Source: Archilochus colubris
Lineage: Eukaryota; Chordata; Aves; Apodiformes; Trochilidae
DNA: 64,000 nucleotides
NCBI GenBank assembly: GCA_023079485.1
Contig: CM041090.1
Coordinates: 6,446,519 to 6,510,518, forward strand
Direction of reading: 5' to 3'
Shown here: positions 49,726 through 61,400 of the stretch, piece after piece
Layout: each line of letters begins with the position of its first letter
Position numbering within the stretch: position 1 is the stretch's first letter
The notes under the pieces: generated by a model
Database searches by the model: none
The model's input: the letters and a program-made list of their open reading frames with translations, nothing else
What the model was told of the DNA's origin: nothing
Made by a program: the position numbers and the translations under genes

Positions 49726-49812
49726 TGCTTTTTAAAGCCACTGCAGTGCTGTTTATCTCATTTGTCCCTGTCCCTCTGAGGTCCCAGTACCACCCTGCTG
49801 CTAACCACAGGT
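49726..49812 (-). promoter_or_regulatory. Candidate RAG1 promoter (TATA-like and RUNX-like sites)
   Basis: On the minus strand a TATA-like CTTTAAAAAG (49728-49737) is preceded, about 70 bp upstream, by CTGTGGTT (49803-49810), a perfect RUNX core. RUNX factors act at RAG loci in lymphocytes. The combination and position, 3 kb upstream of the RAG1 coding exon, make this the best promoter candidate that I see, but it is inference only. Confidence 0.3.
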
Positions 49813-50296
49813 TACTTCAACCAAAGCCAATACAGAACTCTGAAATCCAGGTGGCACCTGGCAATTTGTGAGGCTTAACCACAGAACTCATAAACAAGCT
49901 CTTCTTCTTGTAAGAGACTCGTGGGCTCCAGGGTAAGTATGCAGAATCTCTCTGAGGAGCACCTGCATTGGTTTTTAACACAAATTTTACACTTGGCTTT
50001 TCTCTTTAGAGTTCCAGAGCTAGTTTTTTTCACTGTGAACTCTCACAGAGAAGAACCTGGTGTCAGTCTCACCACCATCCCACATCAAAGACATTTCATT
50101 GAAGGTTCTTCCAATGGTCAGTGGCCAACAGCTCCTCAGTAATCAGGTATAATGATTCCTGCCAAGGCAATTAATACATGGAGAAAGAAAACAAAGCTTG
50201 GGACCAAACCCTGATATCCTTGTTCAGATTCTGACACATGCAAAACTGGAATAATATCACTGGAATAATAACTCCCTTGATGCAGTAGCACAGAGC
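49813..50296. other. RAG1-TRAF6 intergenic DNA
   Basis: Nothing recognised beyond short simple runs. Confidence 0.4.
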
Positions 50297-51060
50297 CATA
50301 AGGTCTCCTCTCACCTCCTCTTCTCCAGACCAAACACCCTCAGCTCCTCAGCTCCACACAGGATTTGTGCTCCAGGCCCTTCCTGAGCTTTGTTGCCCTT
50401 CCCTGGACATCTCCAGCATTTCTCTGTCCCTCCCATAGTGAGGTGTCCACATAGCACCCAGTTTGGTGTCATCTGCAAATTTACTCAATCCCCTCATCCA
50501 AACCATTAATGAAGTTATTAAAGAGAAGAAGCCCCAGCACTGAACCCTGGGGACACCACTCTTGACCAGGTCACCACCCAGATTTAGCTCCAGTCACCAA
50601 CACCCTTTCAGCCCAGCCATCCAGCCAATTTTTTGCCCAGTGCAGGGTACATTTACCCAAGCCAAGTGCCATAAGTTTCTGAAGAAGAATGCTGTGAAAG
50701 ACAGTATCAAAAGCTTTCCTGAAGCCCAGACAGACAATGTCCCCAGCCCTTCCCTCACTCCCCAGGGCAGTCAGCATCTTGTAGAATGAGACCAGTTTGG
50801 TCAGAGAGGACCTGCATTTCCTTCCTCCTGGAATATGGGGGCTTCATCTTGCTCCCCACCTTGGTCTTCCAGCTCAGGGAGCTGTACCCACAGGGAGCAA
50901 TTGGCATTGACAAAGACTGAGTGAAAATGAGCACTGAGTTCAGCCTTTTCCATGTCCTTGGGCAGGAATTTCCCTCCCTCCCGGGTCAAGCAGGGGGGAG
51001 ATTCTCCCCAGCTCTTCCTATTTCCATGTCTGTAGGAACTTGGAGCTGCAGAGGCAGCAG
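50297..51060 (-). mobile_element. CR1 LINE, old, antisense, internally deleted
   Basis: Read on the minus strand, a decayed CR1 reverse transcriptase is seen: 'DIVCLGFRKAFDTVFHSILLQKLMALGL' and 'WAKNWLDGWAERVLVTG', then the region before 'LEKRR'-like sequence. Upstream (50820-51060) the N-terminal RT region ('KAELSAHFHSVF') can still be read. The part between the FADD block and the C-terminal block is deleted, and the 3' tail is missing. It is clearly older than the other long copies. Confidence 0.8.
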
Positions 51061-52099
51061 CTTGGTTATCAAAGGATCCACTAATGAAAAGCCTGATCAA
51101 GTTCTTTAATTCCCAAGTGCCCACGAAATCACCTTGAAAAAATATTGTCTTGTAGGGATACTGCAGGCAACTACAGGTTGTAATTGATCCCGAATTGCTA
51201 CAGCTCTGGGTGTGTTTAATGTCTGGATTAGCATAATTGCTCAGTTTGAGCTTGAGCTGCACAGATCCACATCTGGAAAATGCTTTCCCTGTGCAACTGG
51301 CACCACCGAGTGGAGAAAAAAGCATTTTTTAGCTGGTTTCTGTTACAGCAAGGTGATCAATACCTGAGCATGGGCCTGAGATTCCCTTAAATCATACAGA
51401 TTTGGAAACTGCTCTGGATTTCATTTACACCTGGATATAAAAACTTCATTTAAATTCTTTTAATTCTCAATTAAAATAGGCTGGACATCAGTGCTCAGGG
51501 TACCTTATAGATCACTGAAACCAATAGTATTCACCTCTGGAAAACTGCATCTAAGGTTATGTTTTACAAAGCTCTGCAATGATAAATTCCCTCATTTTAC
51601 AGATAATAAAGGTAATGTAGAACAGCAGAACCCTCCCTGCCCGTTCCTGGGCATTCTCCCTGCATTCAGTTCCCCTTCCCTGGGATGAGGCAGAGCCACG
51701 GAGCATCCCTGGGAACCACAGCCCCCCAAGATGCTGGGCACACAACTGCTTCCTGGATTGGAATGTTAGTCAAAGATTCTTGCCAGAAAAACTCACCCCA
51801 AACAACCAAATTCCCTCTGTAATTGTTACAGAAAGTTAAGATGTCCTTGCATTACTCCGGTCCCGTTTTTTTTTTTTTTCCCCATGTCCTCGTTTTCCAT
51901 GGGGAAAGGTTCCCCGCAGGGAGGTGGAGCGGTGCTGCAGCAGTCAGGGGTTGGAAAAGAAAATTAATTTTTATCAAGAATTTATTTTACACTGAGAAAG
52001 TGGGGTTTGGGGGGGAGAAGCTTTGGATTTGGTTTTGGTTTTTTTTTTTTTGCAAATAGCAAGTCATTGGCAAACACACACTCCCCACCCCCAAAGCTT
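51061..52099. other. RAG1-TRAF6 intergenic DNA
   Basis: About 1 kb with no recognised gene. Short T and G runs occur at 51870-51882 and 52000-52052. Confidence 0.4.
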
Positions 52100-52900
52100 C
52101 CACTGCCGCGTTTTAAGGACATTCCCAACGGAACCGAGCGGATCCTGAGTGAATTTATTATTTATCGATAAACGCGGCAGGAGGGAAGCGGCCAGGAACC
52201 GCAATCCCTCGCTGGCACAGCAACCCGAGACCCTTTTATTCACGGGTGGGGTCCCGCCTGCGCTGCGGACAGAACCTTTCCGGGCCTCTACCGGTACCGA
52301 GCGAGAGCCGGGACCGAACCTCCCCTCCGGCCCGACAGGGGGCGCTGCAGGCATCGCGGTCCCGGTGCTCCCAGCGCGCCCTGCGCCACCGCCGCCCCGC
52401 AGGAGAAGGCGGAAGTGTCGGCGTGCGGGGAGCGCTCCGCAGTGAGTACGGGCTGGGCGCTGCCCCTCCCCGGGGCTGGATGCGGGGGGCCAGGCTTGAT
52501 GGGGTCCGGCGAGGTGCAGCCGGGTTGGTTCTGCCTCCGGGAACGGGGCTGCGGGCTGGGAGCGCGGCGCGTAACACCCACACGCATCCACACCCCTACC
52601 TGGGCCTCCTCCGCGGGTGCGGCGTCTGCGCGGTGTCTGAGGGGGGGTGAAGGTGAAGGAGGCAAAACGGCCCCGGGAGGGACACTGCGGGGCCAGCTGA
52701 AGGGCTGTGACACATCCCCAGGCGGGCTCGGCAGCTTCAGCTGGGGCTGGGGGGGATGGAGGAATCATCCTCATCTTCCTCATCATCATCATCCTCCTCA
52801 TCCTCCTGCGCCTGAACTCCCGGGACGGGCCTGGAGAGGGGCCGCAGTGAGGGCCGGGGGTGTCCCGGCATTGCTGGGGCCTCTGCAGCCTCCAGAAAAA
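52100..52900 (+). promoter_or_regulatory. CpG island, probable TRAF6 promoter
   Basis: GC content and CpG frequency rise sharply against the AT-rich surroundings. The core at 52180-52620 is dense in CG dinucleotides. An ETS-type site (GCGGAAGTG, 52409-52417) and no TATA box fit a housekeeping-type promoter. It lies 5.7 kb upstream of the first TRAF6 coding exon; mammalian TRAF6 also starts in a CpG island with a noncoding exon. A TCATCC-type microsatellite follows at 52760-52810. Confidence 0.65.
52380..52441 (+). other. TRAF6: Candidate TRAF6 noncoding exon 1 (3' boundary)
   Basis: Inside the CpG island the sequence 'cgctccgca|gtgagtacgg' provides a good donor at 52442. Splicing to the acceptor at 58125/58126 would join it to the exon with the TRAF6 start codon. 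The 5' boundary is arbitrary. Confidence 0.4.
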
Positions 52901-53177
52901 AAACAGAAGGATGCGGATAAAAGCGGTTGGATAATTGGATAGTTCTCACGTCTTGTGGTGTTCTGGGCCTGATTTGCAGGTGTTCCACATCCCTGCAGCT
53001 CTCAGCAGCAGCTGTGGGGCTCAGGGTGCTGAATGGGGAGGCAGCAAGGTACAGATGGACAAATGGTTCTGTAAGGCTGGCACTATGGGCTCAGTGCTCT
53101 GCTGCTCTCTGCTCCAGAAAATGTGCTACTGTGTTTAAAAGGGCAGTGCCAGTGCACACAATAAATACATATACATG
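52901..53177 (+). other. TRAF6 intron 1, proximal part
   Basis: Unique-looking sequence ending in an ATAC/ATAT-rich stretch. Nothing else recognised. Confidence 0.4.
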
Positions 53178-53186
53178 TATACATAT

Positions 53187-53661
53187 GGAAGGATATCGAG
53201 GTCCTGGAGCGGGTCCAAAGGAGGGCAACCAGGCTGGTGAAGGGACTTGAGCACAGACCCTATGAGGAGAGGCTGAGGGAGCTGGGGGTGTTCAGCCTGG
53301 AGAAGAGGAGGCTCAGGGGAGACCTCATCACTCTCTACAACTCCCTGAAAGGAGGGTGTAGCCAGGGGGGGGTTGGTCTCTTTTCCCAGGCAACTCTCAG
53401 CAAGACAAGAGGGCACGGCCTCAAGTTGTGCCAGGGGAGGTTTAGGTTGGAGATTAGAAAGAATTTCTTTATGGAGAGGGTGATCAGGCATTGGAATGGG
53501 CTGCCCAGGGAAGTAGTGGATTCTCCGTGTCTGGAGATATTTCAAAAGAGACTGGATGTGGCACTCAGTGCCATGGTCTAGCAACCGCAACGGTGGTTCA
53601 AGGGTTGGACTTGATGATCTCTGAGGTCCCTTCCAACCCAGCCCATTCTATGATTCTATGA
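53187..53661 (+). mobile_element. CR1 LINE, 475 bp, inside TRAF6 intron 1
   Basis: The copy begins mid-ORF2 ('[24 protein letters not shown]...') and keeps an open frame to '[11 protein letters not shown]' (53237-53581), followed by the full 3' tail with two ATTCTATG units. It is flanked by an identical 9-bp word, tatacatat (53178-53186 and 53662-53670). It is among the best preserved copies in the window. Confidence 0.95.
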
Positions 53662-53670
53662 TATACATAT

Positions 53671-56600
53671 ATACATAATAGAACTTCAGAATTAAAAACT
53701 TCCGGAGGGGATTGTGCTTTTTCTTCATTTGCTAAACTTCCATGAGTTTAGTGTGCCAAGAACAGTAGGTTTTGTAGCTCAGTAGCACAGATTAGTTAAA
53801 TAAATATAAAAAGTTTGGGGTCCAGAGTGTGAAAACTAATGATACAAAATTCTGGGTATAACACACATCAAAAACCCCCACAGAAATACATGTAAGGGTA
53901 AAGCGAGAAGGATAAATGTCTTGAGTTATTTCAGAATGAGTACTTAATTCACTTTTCCCAGAGTCTCAAGTCATTTTACTGATGTTTGTTGACTGAATTG
54001 GTGATTAACTCTAGCTTGGAGACTGTGCCATGCAGAAATAATGTCTGTTCACAGCCATACTTCTCCCTGCCTCTCTGTGAAATACTTTCTGTCCTGATGT
54101 TGGCTCTGTCCCCATTATTGCAGCATCTTAAATTCTCAGCAGGTCTGCAGAGAGAGGCAGAAATGTCCCCTGCATAGCTTGTCTGCAAAGGGAGGGCAGA
54201 GGCCAAAGAGAGGAGAGTCTGCTAAAGAATCAAGTAGTATTGTTCTTCTCACTGAGAATGCTTTCCTTGTGCCTCTTAATCTGAACAATCCACAGTTTCC
54301 TGCAATGTCTCCTAAAATTAATAAAAAGAAGAAAGGTTTGAGGAATTTTTGATTGAGTTGGTTTTTTGATTGTGGAAAAACCCATGCAATATTTTGATGT
54401 TAAATACAGTAGGATGTACTTCTACTGCTCACAAAAATTCAATTTGTTTTTAATTAAGGAGGATAAAATATGAACATAACTGGGAATATGCCACCATCTG
54501 GTCTTCTAAGTAACACTGAAGTACCAAAATACATCCATGATTAAAGCCTGGCAGCAAAATCACCTTGAAAAACCCCAAAGAGCACTGTGCTCCAGCAGCA
54601 CAAACTCTTGTCCTGTCTAATGAGCTTTTATTGTTGTTTTTTGATTGCCTTTGCCTCACAAAGAAGTTTGTGAGCCCCCGTGGTGACAGTTCCAAAGCTC
54701 ACAGTGCAGACACACAGTGCTTATCAAACAAAAGGCCACTGATTGATATGCCTGGGAAAAAAGTTGCAAATATGTTGCAAATATTGCTTCATAAACAAAT
54801 TACCCCAAGTCACTCCACTGGTCTGTCAGTCTCATGACCCAGAAATCTCTGTGCACAAAATTGTTCTCAGCAAGGCAAGAAGAAGAAAAGTTGGACCAGG
54901 TTTTTTCTGTCCATGTGGTACTGAAGGGCATTCCCCTGCTGGCCAGGCCACAAGGAGATTAATTATCTTTGTGCACTTAAGTAAGAACAGGATCTTAAGT
55001 CTTCTGTAGGGATTTCCATACTTATATGGCTGCTTGAATTTTTCTAGGAAGGGCACGTGGAAATTAATTGTATTCAACACTTATAAGTACTGAAAACCTT
55101 CCTTTTCATGGCAATAGCAAGTTATTACAAATTAATATTTGCAAATTGTTGTATTTGATTCAGCACAGAGAAAGAATATCAGCTTATCAATAGGAAGAAA
55201 AAATAATGTGGTTTGTGGGGGATTGTGTTAGGCTTTACATTGCTCGTAAAAAAGGAAGGACATCAGTCTAATGTGGAGGTTTTGGTATACAGTAGTTTGA
55301 GTTTTAAAATCCACCTTCTGTCCTGAAAATATCGTCCACTCCTCAGTGGGGGAACATTCAGAACTGCTGCAGGAGACTCAGATTGCTCTGCTCCACCCTC
55401 ATCAGGGGAAAGGCCTGTCCTGAGATTTCAAACTCTGCTGTTCTGTAATGTTTTGTTCTGTTCAAGATCAAATTTGGGTTCCTACTTTGCAGAGTAAAAT
55501 AAATGCCACAAGAAACAGAACTATTTCCTGCTCCAGTAGTTGCAACTTTTAGAGGAATTGGAGTGATTGGGCCTCAGTCAATGGTCGTAACACTGCTTTT
55601 TCATTTGGAAAATTGTGACTCAGCCCACACCTATAAATATGTGCAGAGGAAGGAAGATTTGCCTCACAGATAAGATGTGATTCCACAGAAATGGATCAGA
55701 GTACTGGGAGGAGTCCTGTCTTATGACAGATGAGATGCAAAGATGAGAGCAGAATTCTGACTCTTAATCACCTGGTTTAAGTTGCCTCTGTGCCTGACTT
55801 TCCCCACGTAAAAAGAGGAGCCAGTGGTACTTGCACTTCTTTTTTTATATCCCCCTTGGTCATATAGAGACAAAAACCTCCATCTGAGAGGGGAGTGGAT
55901 CACTGCACAAGGGGATTCCTGTGGGCTGGGTGCAGTGACTTACTCAGTTAAAATTACTCTGGTTTAGGATTTTTGTCTCTGTAAACTGAATGTAGGAGAT
56001 ACCTGCTATGTCTGTAGAGATCATCTGAATGTGCAAAGAGGACACCACTTGCACAGCACTTAAATATACAAAGCATTCAGCAATCAAGATTATATCGAGT
56101 CAGATCCTGTTTTCTTCCTTATAAGAACAAGATTTCAGAGTGTATGGGGTTTTTTCCTGGGAAGAGCCCAAGGGATGAGTTGCACACATCTCTGCAATTT
56201 GTGTGACAGCTGAAATTGGGTAGAGCTGAATGTATTTTCCTCCTAGCAACTTCCTGAATTCCTTGTGACATTGCTAAAGGGATACATGTTCCTCTTTGCT
56301 TTCTTAGTCTCAGGTTAGTTTGCTTTTTCTCCAGAGATACGAGACCTGCTGATGGCAGTCTAAAAAAAATCCTTGTCACAGAGACTCTTTTGAAGTATTG
56401 TTTCTTCTGCTTCCATTCTAAATTACTGGGGTGAGCTGCTCAGTTCCATGGGCTTAACTTGGTTGTTGTTGTGCTGTGCCTGAAGCAACTGCTGGGAATT
56501 TATTTGGTGTTTTCTTTGTATTCCTGTTGTGTTTCAGAGCCCTGATTATAAAGCCTGGTGGAGTAGGTAGTGTAGAGGAATAATATGTGGGGGCAGAGAA

Positions 56601-58125
56601 CTGGAAATGAAGAAAACATCACTCCTTGGATGTAGTCCAAGACAGCTCTGCTATGGAGTTATTTCTGCAGAAAGTAAACATTGCTGACCACTTCAGTATA
56701 ACTCCAGACTGCCAAAGTCTGCTTTGAGACTCTCTACCCTAACAGGATTTTGGCAATGTCAGGAACGTCACTCTCATTTACTTCTCATACCTCTGCATAC
56801 CTCAACAAAGCAGAAATTCACAGATTTACATAACAAAATTGAAGTTTTGGGTTGATTTTGTTGTTGTTGTTTAGGTGACCGGAAAAAAAGAGCTTGTACA
56901 GTGATAGCATGATAGCACTAATTAATCCTGTTTTCCATTCCTAATGTCCTAATTCTGCTAATAATAGAGTGGTGTTACAGTGACTGGAATAGGCTGACAT
57001 TCCAAGGGGGACTTGGCCCAAATTGCTTTGCAAAAGATCAGTCTGGGATTAGTGACCTGTAACCTTCAGACTGCTCTGACCTCGTGATCAGAACCTGAGT
57101 TTCAATTAAAAAGTTGCATAGAAACCTGACCACAACAGGATTCTAAGAAAGTGGTTGTAACCATCAGATAGTTGAGGTAGAGGGAAATTTCTTGGACACC
57201 TAGGATTTAGAGTTGTTATTTAGACCTTTTCCCTCATTCAGTGCAGAAATGTTTGCAATGTGGGGATACCTGCATTTTATCTTTTATTATTTCATTCCTG
57301 TGAGTTCAACCTACTTTGTAAGCAGTCTTGTAAAAAGAGGCTTTGCTGTACCCTGCACTGCTCTTCAGCAAAAAATGACTTTTATCTTCTGTTCTTACAG
57401 TCATGTCCCTTGTCCTTCCTGCCAGCTACACTGGGAGAGCAGAAAGGTGAGCAACAACTGGGAGCACTAGTAGTTGCTAGATAGCTTTTGAGCTGTGGAA
57501 ATACTAATTTTATCTCATGTGTAGCTTCTTAATTTAAAGTCCTGTTGGCAGTTTTAACATGTTGTCAGCAGTGGTGTATATTGGAATTTCATGTGCTTGG
57601 TTTGAGCACTTGTACTTCCATTTTATATAGGGACATGCACCTAAACAGATGTGAATCCTATACTGTGAATTGCTGTGTGCAGAAAATGTTAAGTGACATT
57701 TATTCGCTGCGAAGAGAATATGGAATGGAGCTGTTTCCATCCAATAAAATTTCATTTTGTACACCATTTTTAATGCAAATTAGAGTTGTGTGCTTTAAAA
57801 GTAAATTGCACTGAAGGAGTGAAGAGGTATTTTCAGTAAACATAGCAAGGAGAAAGAGTGTTTCTCCTTCTACAGAAATTGGGTTGTCACATCAAAGAGA
57901 TAGCAGAAAGGTCTGTGAACTGAGCTGCTTTTTTCTATATATCAAAAGATATGTTAAAAAGAGAGAAAACAAAAACGGGGACAAAACAGAAACGGTGATT
58001 TTTGCACAGAACTAAACCTGCACCACTAGCCCGGTGTTTCTGGTTAGAAATAAAATTTGTTCTTGAGTGAAAGGGGAGGTGTTGGAATACTTTAAATTAA
58101 CACACCTTTTTGTTGTCTTGTACAG
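53671..58125 (+). other. TRAF6 intron 1, distal part
   Basis: About 4.5 kb with no recognised exon or mobile element. It ends in a pyrimidine-rich acceptor (ccttttttgttgtcttgtacag) at 58125. Confidence 0.5.
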
Positions 58126-58154
58126 GGCTTCCATGTAGCACTTGAGGAGCTACT

Positions 58155-58444
58155 ATGAGTTTGCTCTATGGTGGTAACAGCTGTGGAGCTCCAGAGGTGG
58201 AAAGTGGCTGCTGTAGAGCCATGGCCAGTGCCTGCAGTGGAGGAGCTAAGGAAGACAGTGTTAGCAGTGGGACTGGGAACCTGCCAAGTTCTTTCACAGA
58301 GGAAACACAAGGATATGATGTAGAGTTTGATCCTCCCTTGGAAAGTAAATATGAGTGTCCCATCTGCTTGATGGCTCTTCGGGAAGCAGTGCAGACACCG
58401 TGTGGACACCGCTTCTGCAAAGCCTGCATTGTCAAATCCATAAG
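58155..58444 (+). CDS. TRAF6: TRAF6 coding exon 1 (N-terminus and RING)
   Basis: The acceptor is at 58125 and the donor AG|gtaaag follows 58444. The start ATG has A at -3 (actATGa). It encodes residues 1-96 plus two bases of codon 97, which is completed by the first base of the next exon. Confidence 0.96.
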
Positions 58445-61400
58445 GTAAAGGGAGATCTGTGGGAGGGAGCTGCTTTAAATAGGAAATAACTTGCCAAGGC
58501 AGAGCATAGCAGGGCAGTGTACACTGAGTAGGACTCTGCTTGAGATGCCTTTCTAGTGAAGGCTAATAGAACTCTAAGTATTTATAATTAGCTGAAGAGG
58601 TTTTCTGATAAACACCATGTCTGGCTAAAATGTCAGGAGTTAGGGGGCTGCATCAACTTTAGATATGTTCCTGTTTATAAAATTTTACCCAGGTTATTAA
58701 TCTACAAATTTGATTGAGCAAACATTAAGAATAACTTTTTAAAAAGTGTCCAGATCCTTCAAATCCATTTTCAGCCCAGGTTTATAAAACCTGTCTTTTC
58801 CCTGTGATTGCTTCTCTTTTATAACTGCTGACATCTAGACATAAGATGGTTTCTTAGTGCAGACATTAAAATTATGCTTTCAGATCCTCTCTGGAAATCA
58901 CCAGCTTCCCTGAAGAGAGAACCTCTCCTTGAAGAGAGGAGGTAATCAGGGAATAGCCTGGAACACAGTGCTGAGAGAGAAAACTAGGCTGGCATGTGAG
59001 GGAGTGGGAGGGAGATGTGTACACAAGAGCAGGCTGGAGTCTTAAATGTTTTAACATAAGGGAAAGATGAGATCAGATGGATTTGTTCACAGTGAATGTT
59101 TTCCTCTGAGAAAGTCTTGGCATCTTTTTAAACAAAGCAGTCTGTAGTGCTATGAATCATGGCAGTGAATAAGCTTATCAACCTAAGTAACTGTAAATCA
59201 TAGCTTAGAAATCCCTGTAAAATGTCTACCAGCTTTAGAGGAACTAAGCTCAGATGCATTAAATCTCACTCTGATCTTTCTTTTCCTGTGTCTTAGGTCA
59301 GAGTTAACTTAGAACATGTAGTAGAGCTCTCCAAATACTAGAACCTCTGTTTAGCTGAAAAGCAGAATTAAGAGCTGACAAGGGGCAGGAAGGAAATCTT
59401 TGGGTGCTGTGCTGGAAGTGTATGCCAACTGGTTTAGCTTCTAGGATGGACTGCTCCCTTGCCAAGAGTCACAGAGAAGGCTTTTTCTTTAAACAAAACT
59501 ATTCTGGCTTTGCTTTTCATACCTCTGTTTTAATTAGAAGGAAAATTAGGGGAATATTCACTGTACTTTGTTGCAGATTTCCTTCCTGCCACTTGTCAGC
59601 TCTTAATTCTGTTCTGATTAAATGAAGAGCAAAGGAAACTTGTAATCCCTTTTTGCTTTCTTTTCTGTGTAGAGATGCAGGTCACAAGTGTCCAGTAGAC
59701 AATGAAATTCTTCTCGAAAATCAACTTTTTCCTGATAACTTTGCTAAACGAGAAATCCTTTCATTAATGGTTAAATGTCCCAACAAGGGCTGCAGCATGA
59801 AGATGGAGCTGAGGCATTTAGAGGTGAGAATAAGCTTTGGAAATATGGAACTGTGGTTTTACAGACAAGTAAAATTTCAAAATAACTTAAGAAGTTCATG
59901 CCTGATACCTCTACATGCTGATACAGTGCATTGTCTATTCAATACCAGCTACATGGGCTTCTTTTTAAATGAGTGTTTCATGCAATTAGGTGATTCTCAA
60001 GTGAGCATTGGAGTGGATGAAAATTGTATTAATGCAGCTTTCTCTTTAGGATCATTATTGTTGATATTTTGATCAGCTCTATCTGTACTTCACAAACAAG
60101 TCAGTTTAATATTCTCTCAAAGCAGCCAGGTATATTAGTTGAAATAATAGTTTTGGAAAAACAAAAAGGATAAATGTAAAACTAAATTTCTATCTGAAAG
60201 CATTTTTAAGGCTCTCAACACGTGCAGTCCTGATCTTAGCAGTGAGGCAGTTACCAGTGTGTACAGATTTGCTTCCAGGAAGGAGAGATTCCAGTTTGTC
60301 CCTCTGGCTGTGCTTTATCTGCAAGAACAGAGGAGATACTTGTATCTGTGTGTGGTGTCACATCCTTCTTCTCTCCTTGTTCAGGACCACCAGCTGCAGT
60401 GTGATTTTTCCCCTGTGGAATGTCCACAGTGCCAAGGAGCCTTCCAGAAGAATCACCTGAAAGAGCACATGGCACAGGAGTGCCCCAGGCGCCAAGTCTG
60501 CTGTCCCAACTGTGCCACATCTATGGCCTATGAAGATAAAGAGGTACTTAGCAGGCATCTCAGGTTTTCAACCTTATTCACAGGGGGCTGTTTTTAAGTG
60601 CAACATTAGTTTATAAAACAAAACCAAACACATTTGGGTCTGGAATAGCTCTTTGTGTTGCACAGGTGAGAATCTGCAGACTCGGGGCATTAGTCTGGAA
60701 CAGGCAAGAGCTGGGGAGAGGATTGCACTCAAATACAAAATTCTTGGGAACTCTTTAGTGTGAAAAGAGTTGAGTAAGAATCATTGGGGTTTGGCCTTGA
60801 CATCAAAGGGGCCAAAGCAATGTATCTACTGCCAAAGAAATATCTCATGTTCAGTTTTTATGTTTGGCAGAAAAGATGTGAGGAGACACATGTTTTGGGG
60901 AGATCTGCTGATATACAAGACCAAGATCTCTTCTGAATTCTCCTGGCTTTGCATTTTTTACTTGGGTTGAGCTTCCAGTTCTTTATCTGCATATGTATGT
61001 GGTTTTCTGTAGCTGTATGTGGATGTGTTTTATCTCAAGGACTATTAATTTTATACCATATTGGGAACTGTCAAACAAAAATACCTCATATAGTCCAACA
61101 ATGCAAAAAGTAAGTAATTAGGACCAGTGCAATTGAACATGAATTTCAGAAACTTCTGGATAAATTCAGACTCTTTGGAGCATCAGGGCTTTAGGAAATA
61201 ATGTATCTGCAACTTCATGAATCTCACATATGAGCCCAGCAAAACAGCACTAATCATAGAAAACATATTATCCAGAATAATGGAATTGTCTTTGTTTCAC
61301 AGTTGCATACAGCTAAATGCAAAATTTGACATGTAAATTAAAACTTAAAAGTCTCATCAGAGGTGATTATAATTCTTTTAAATTGTGTAGCTTTTATTTT

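Noticed and set aside
52064..52801. 245-codon minus-strand open frame in the CpG island
   Set aside because: GC-rich DNA lacks stop codons by chance; the sequence is arginine/proline-rich, has no domain and lies over a probable promoter. Overlapping long frames exist on the other strand as well.
58092..58441. Minus-strand frames opposite the first TRAF6 coding exon
   Set aside because: They are shadows of the real exon on the other strand and show no domain.
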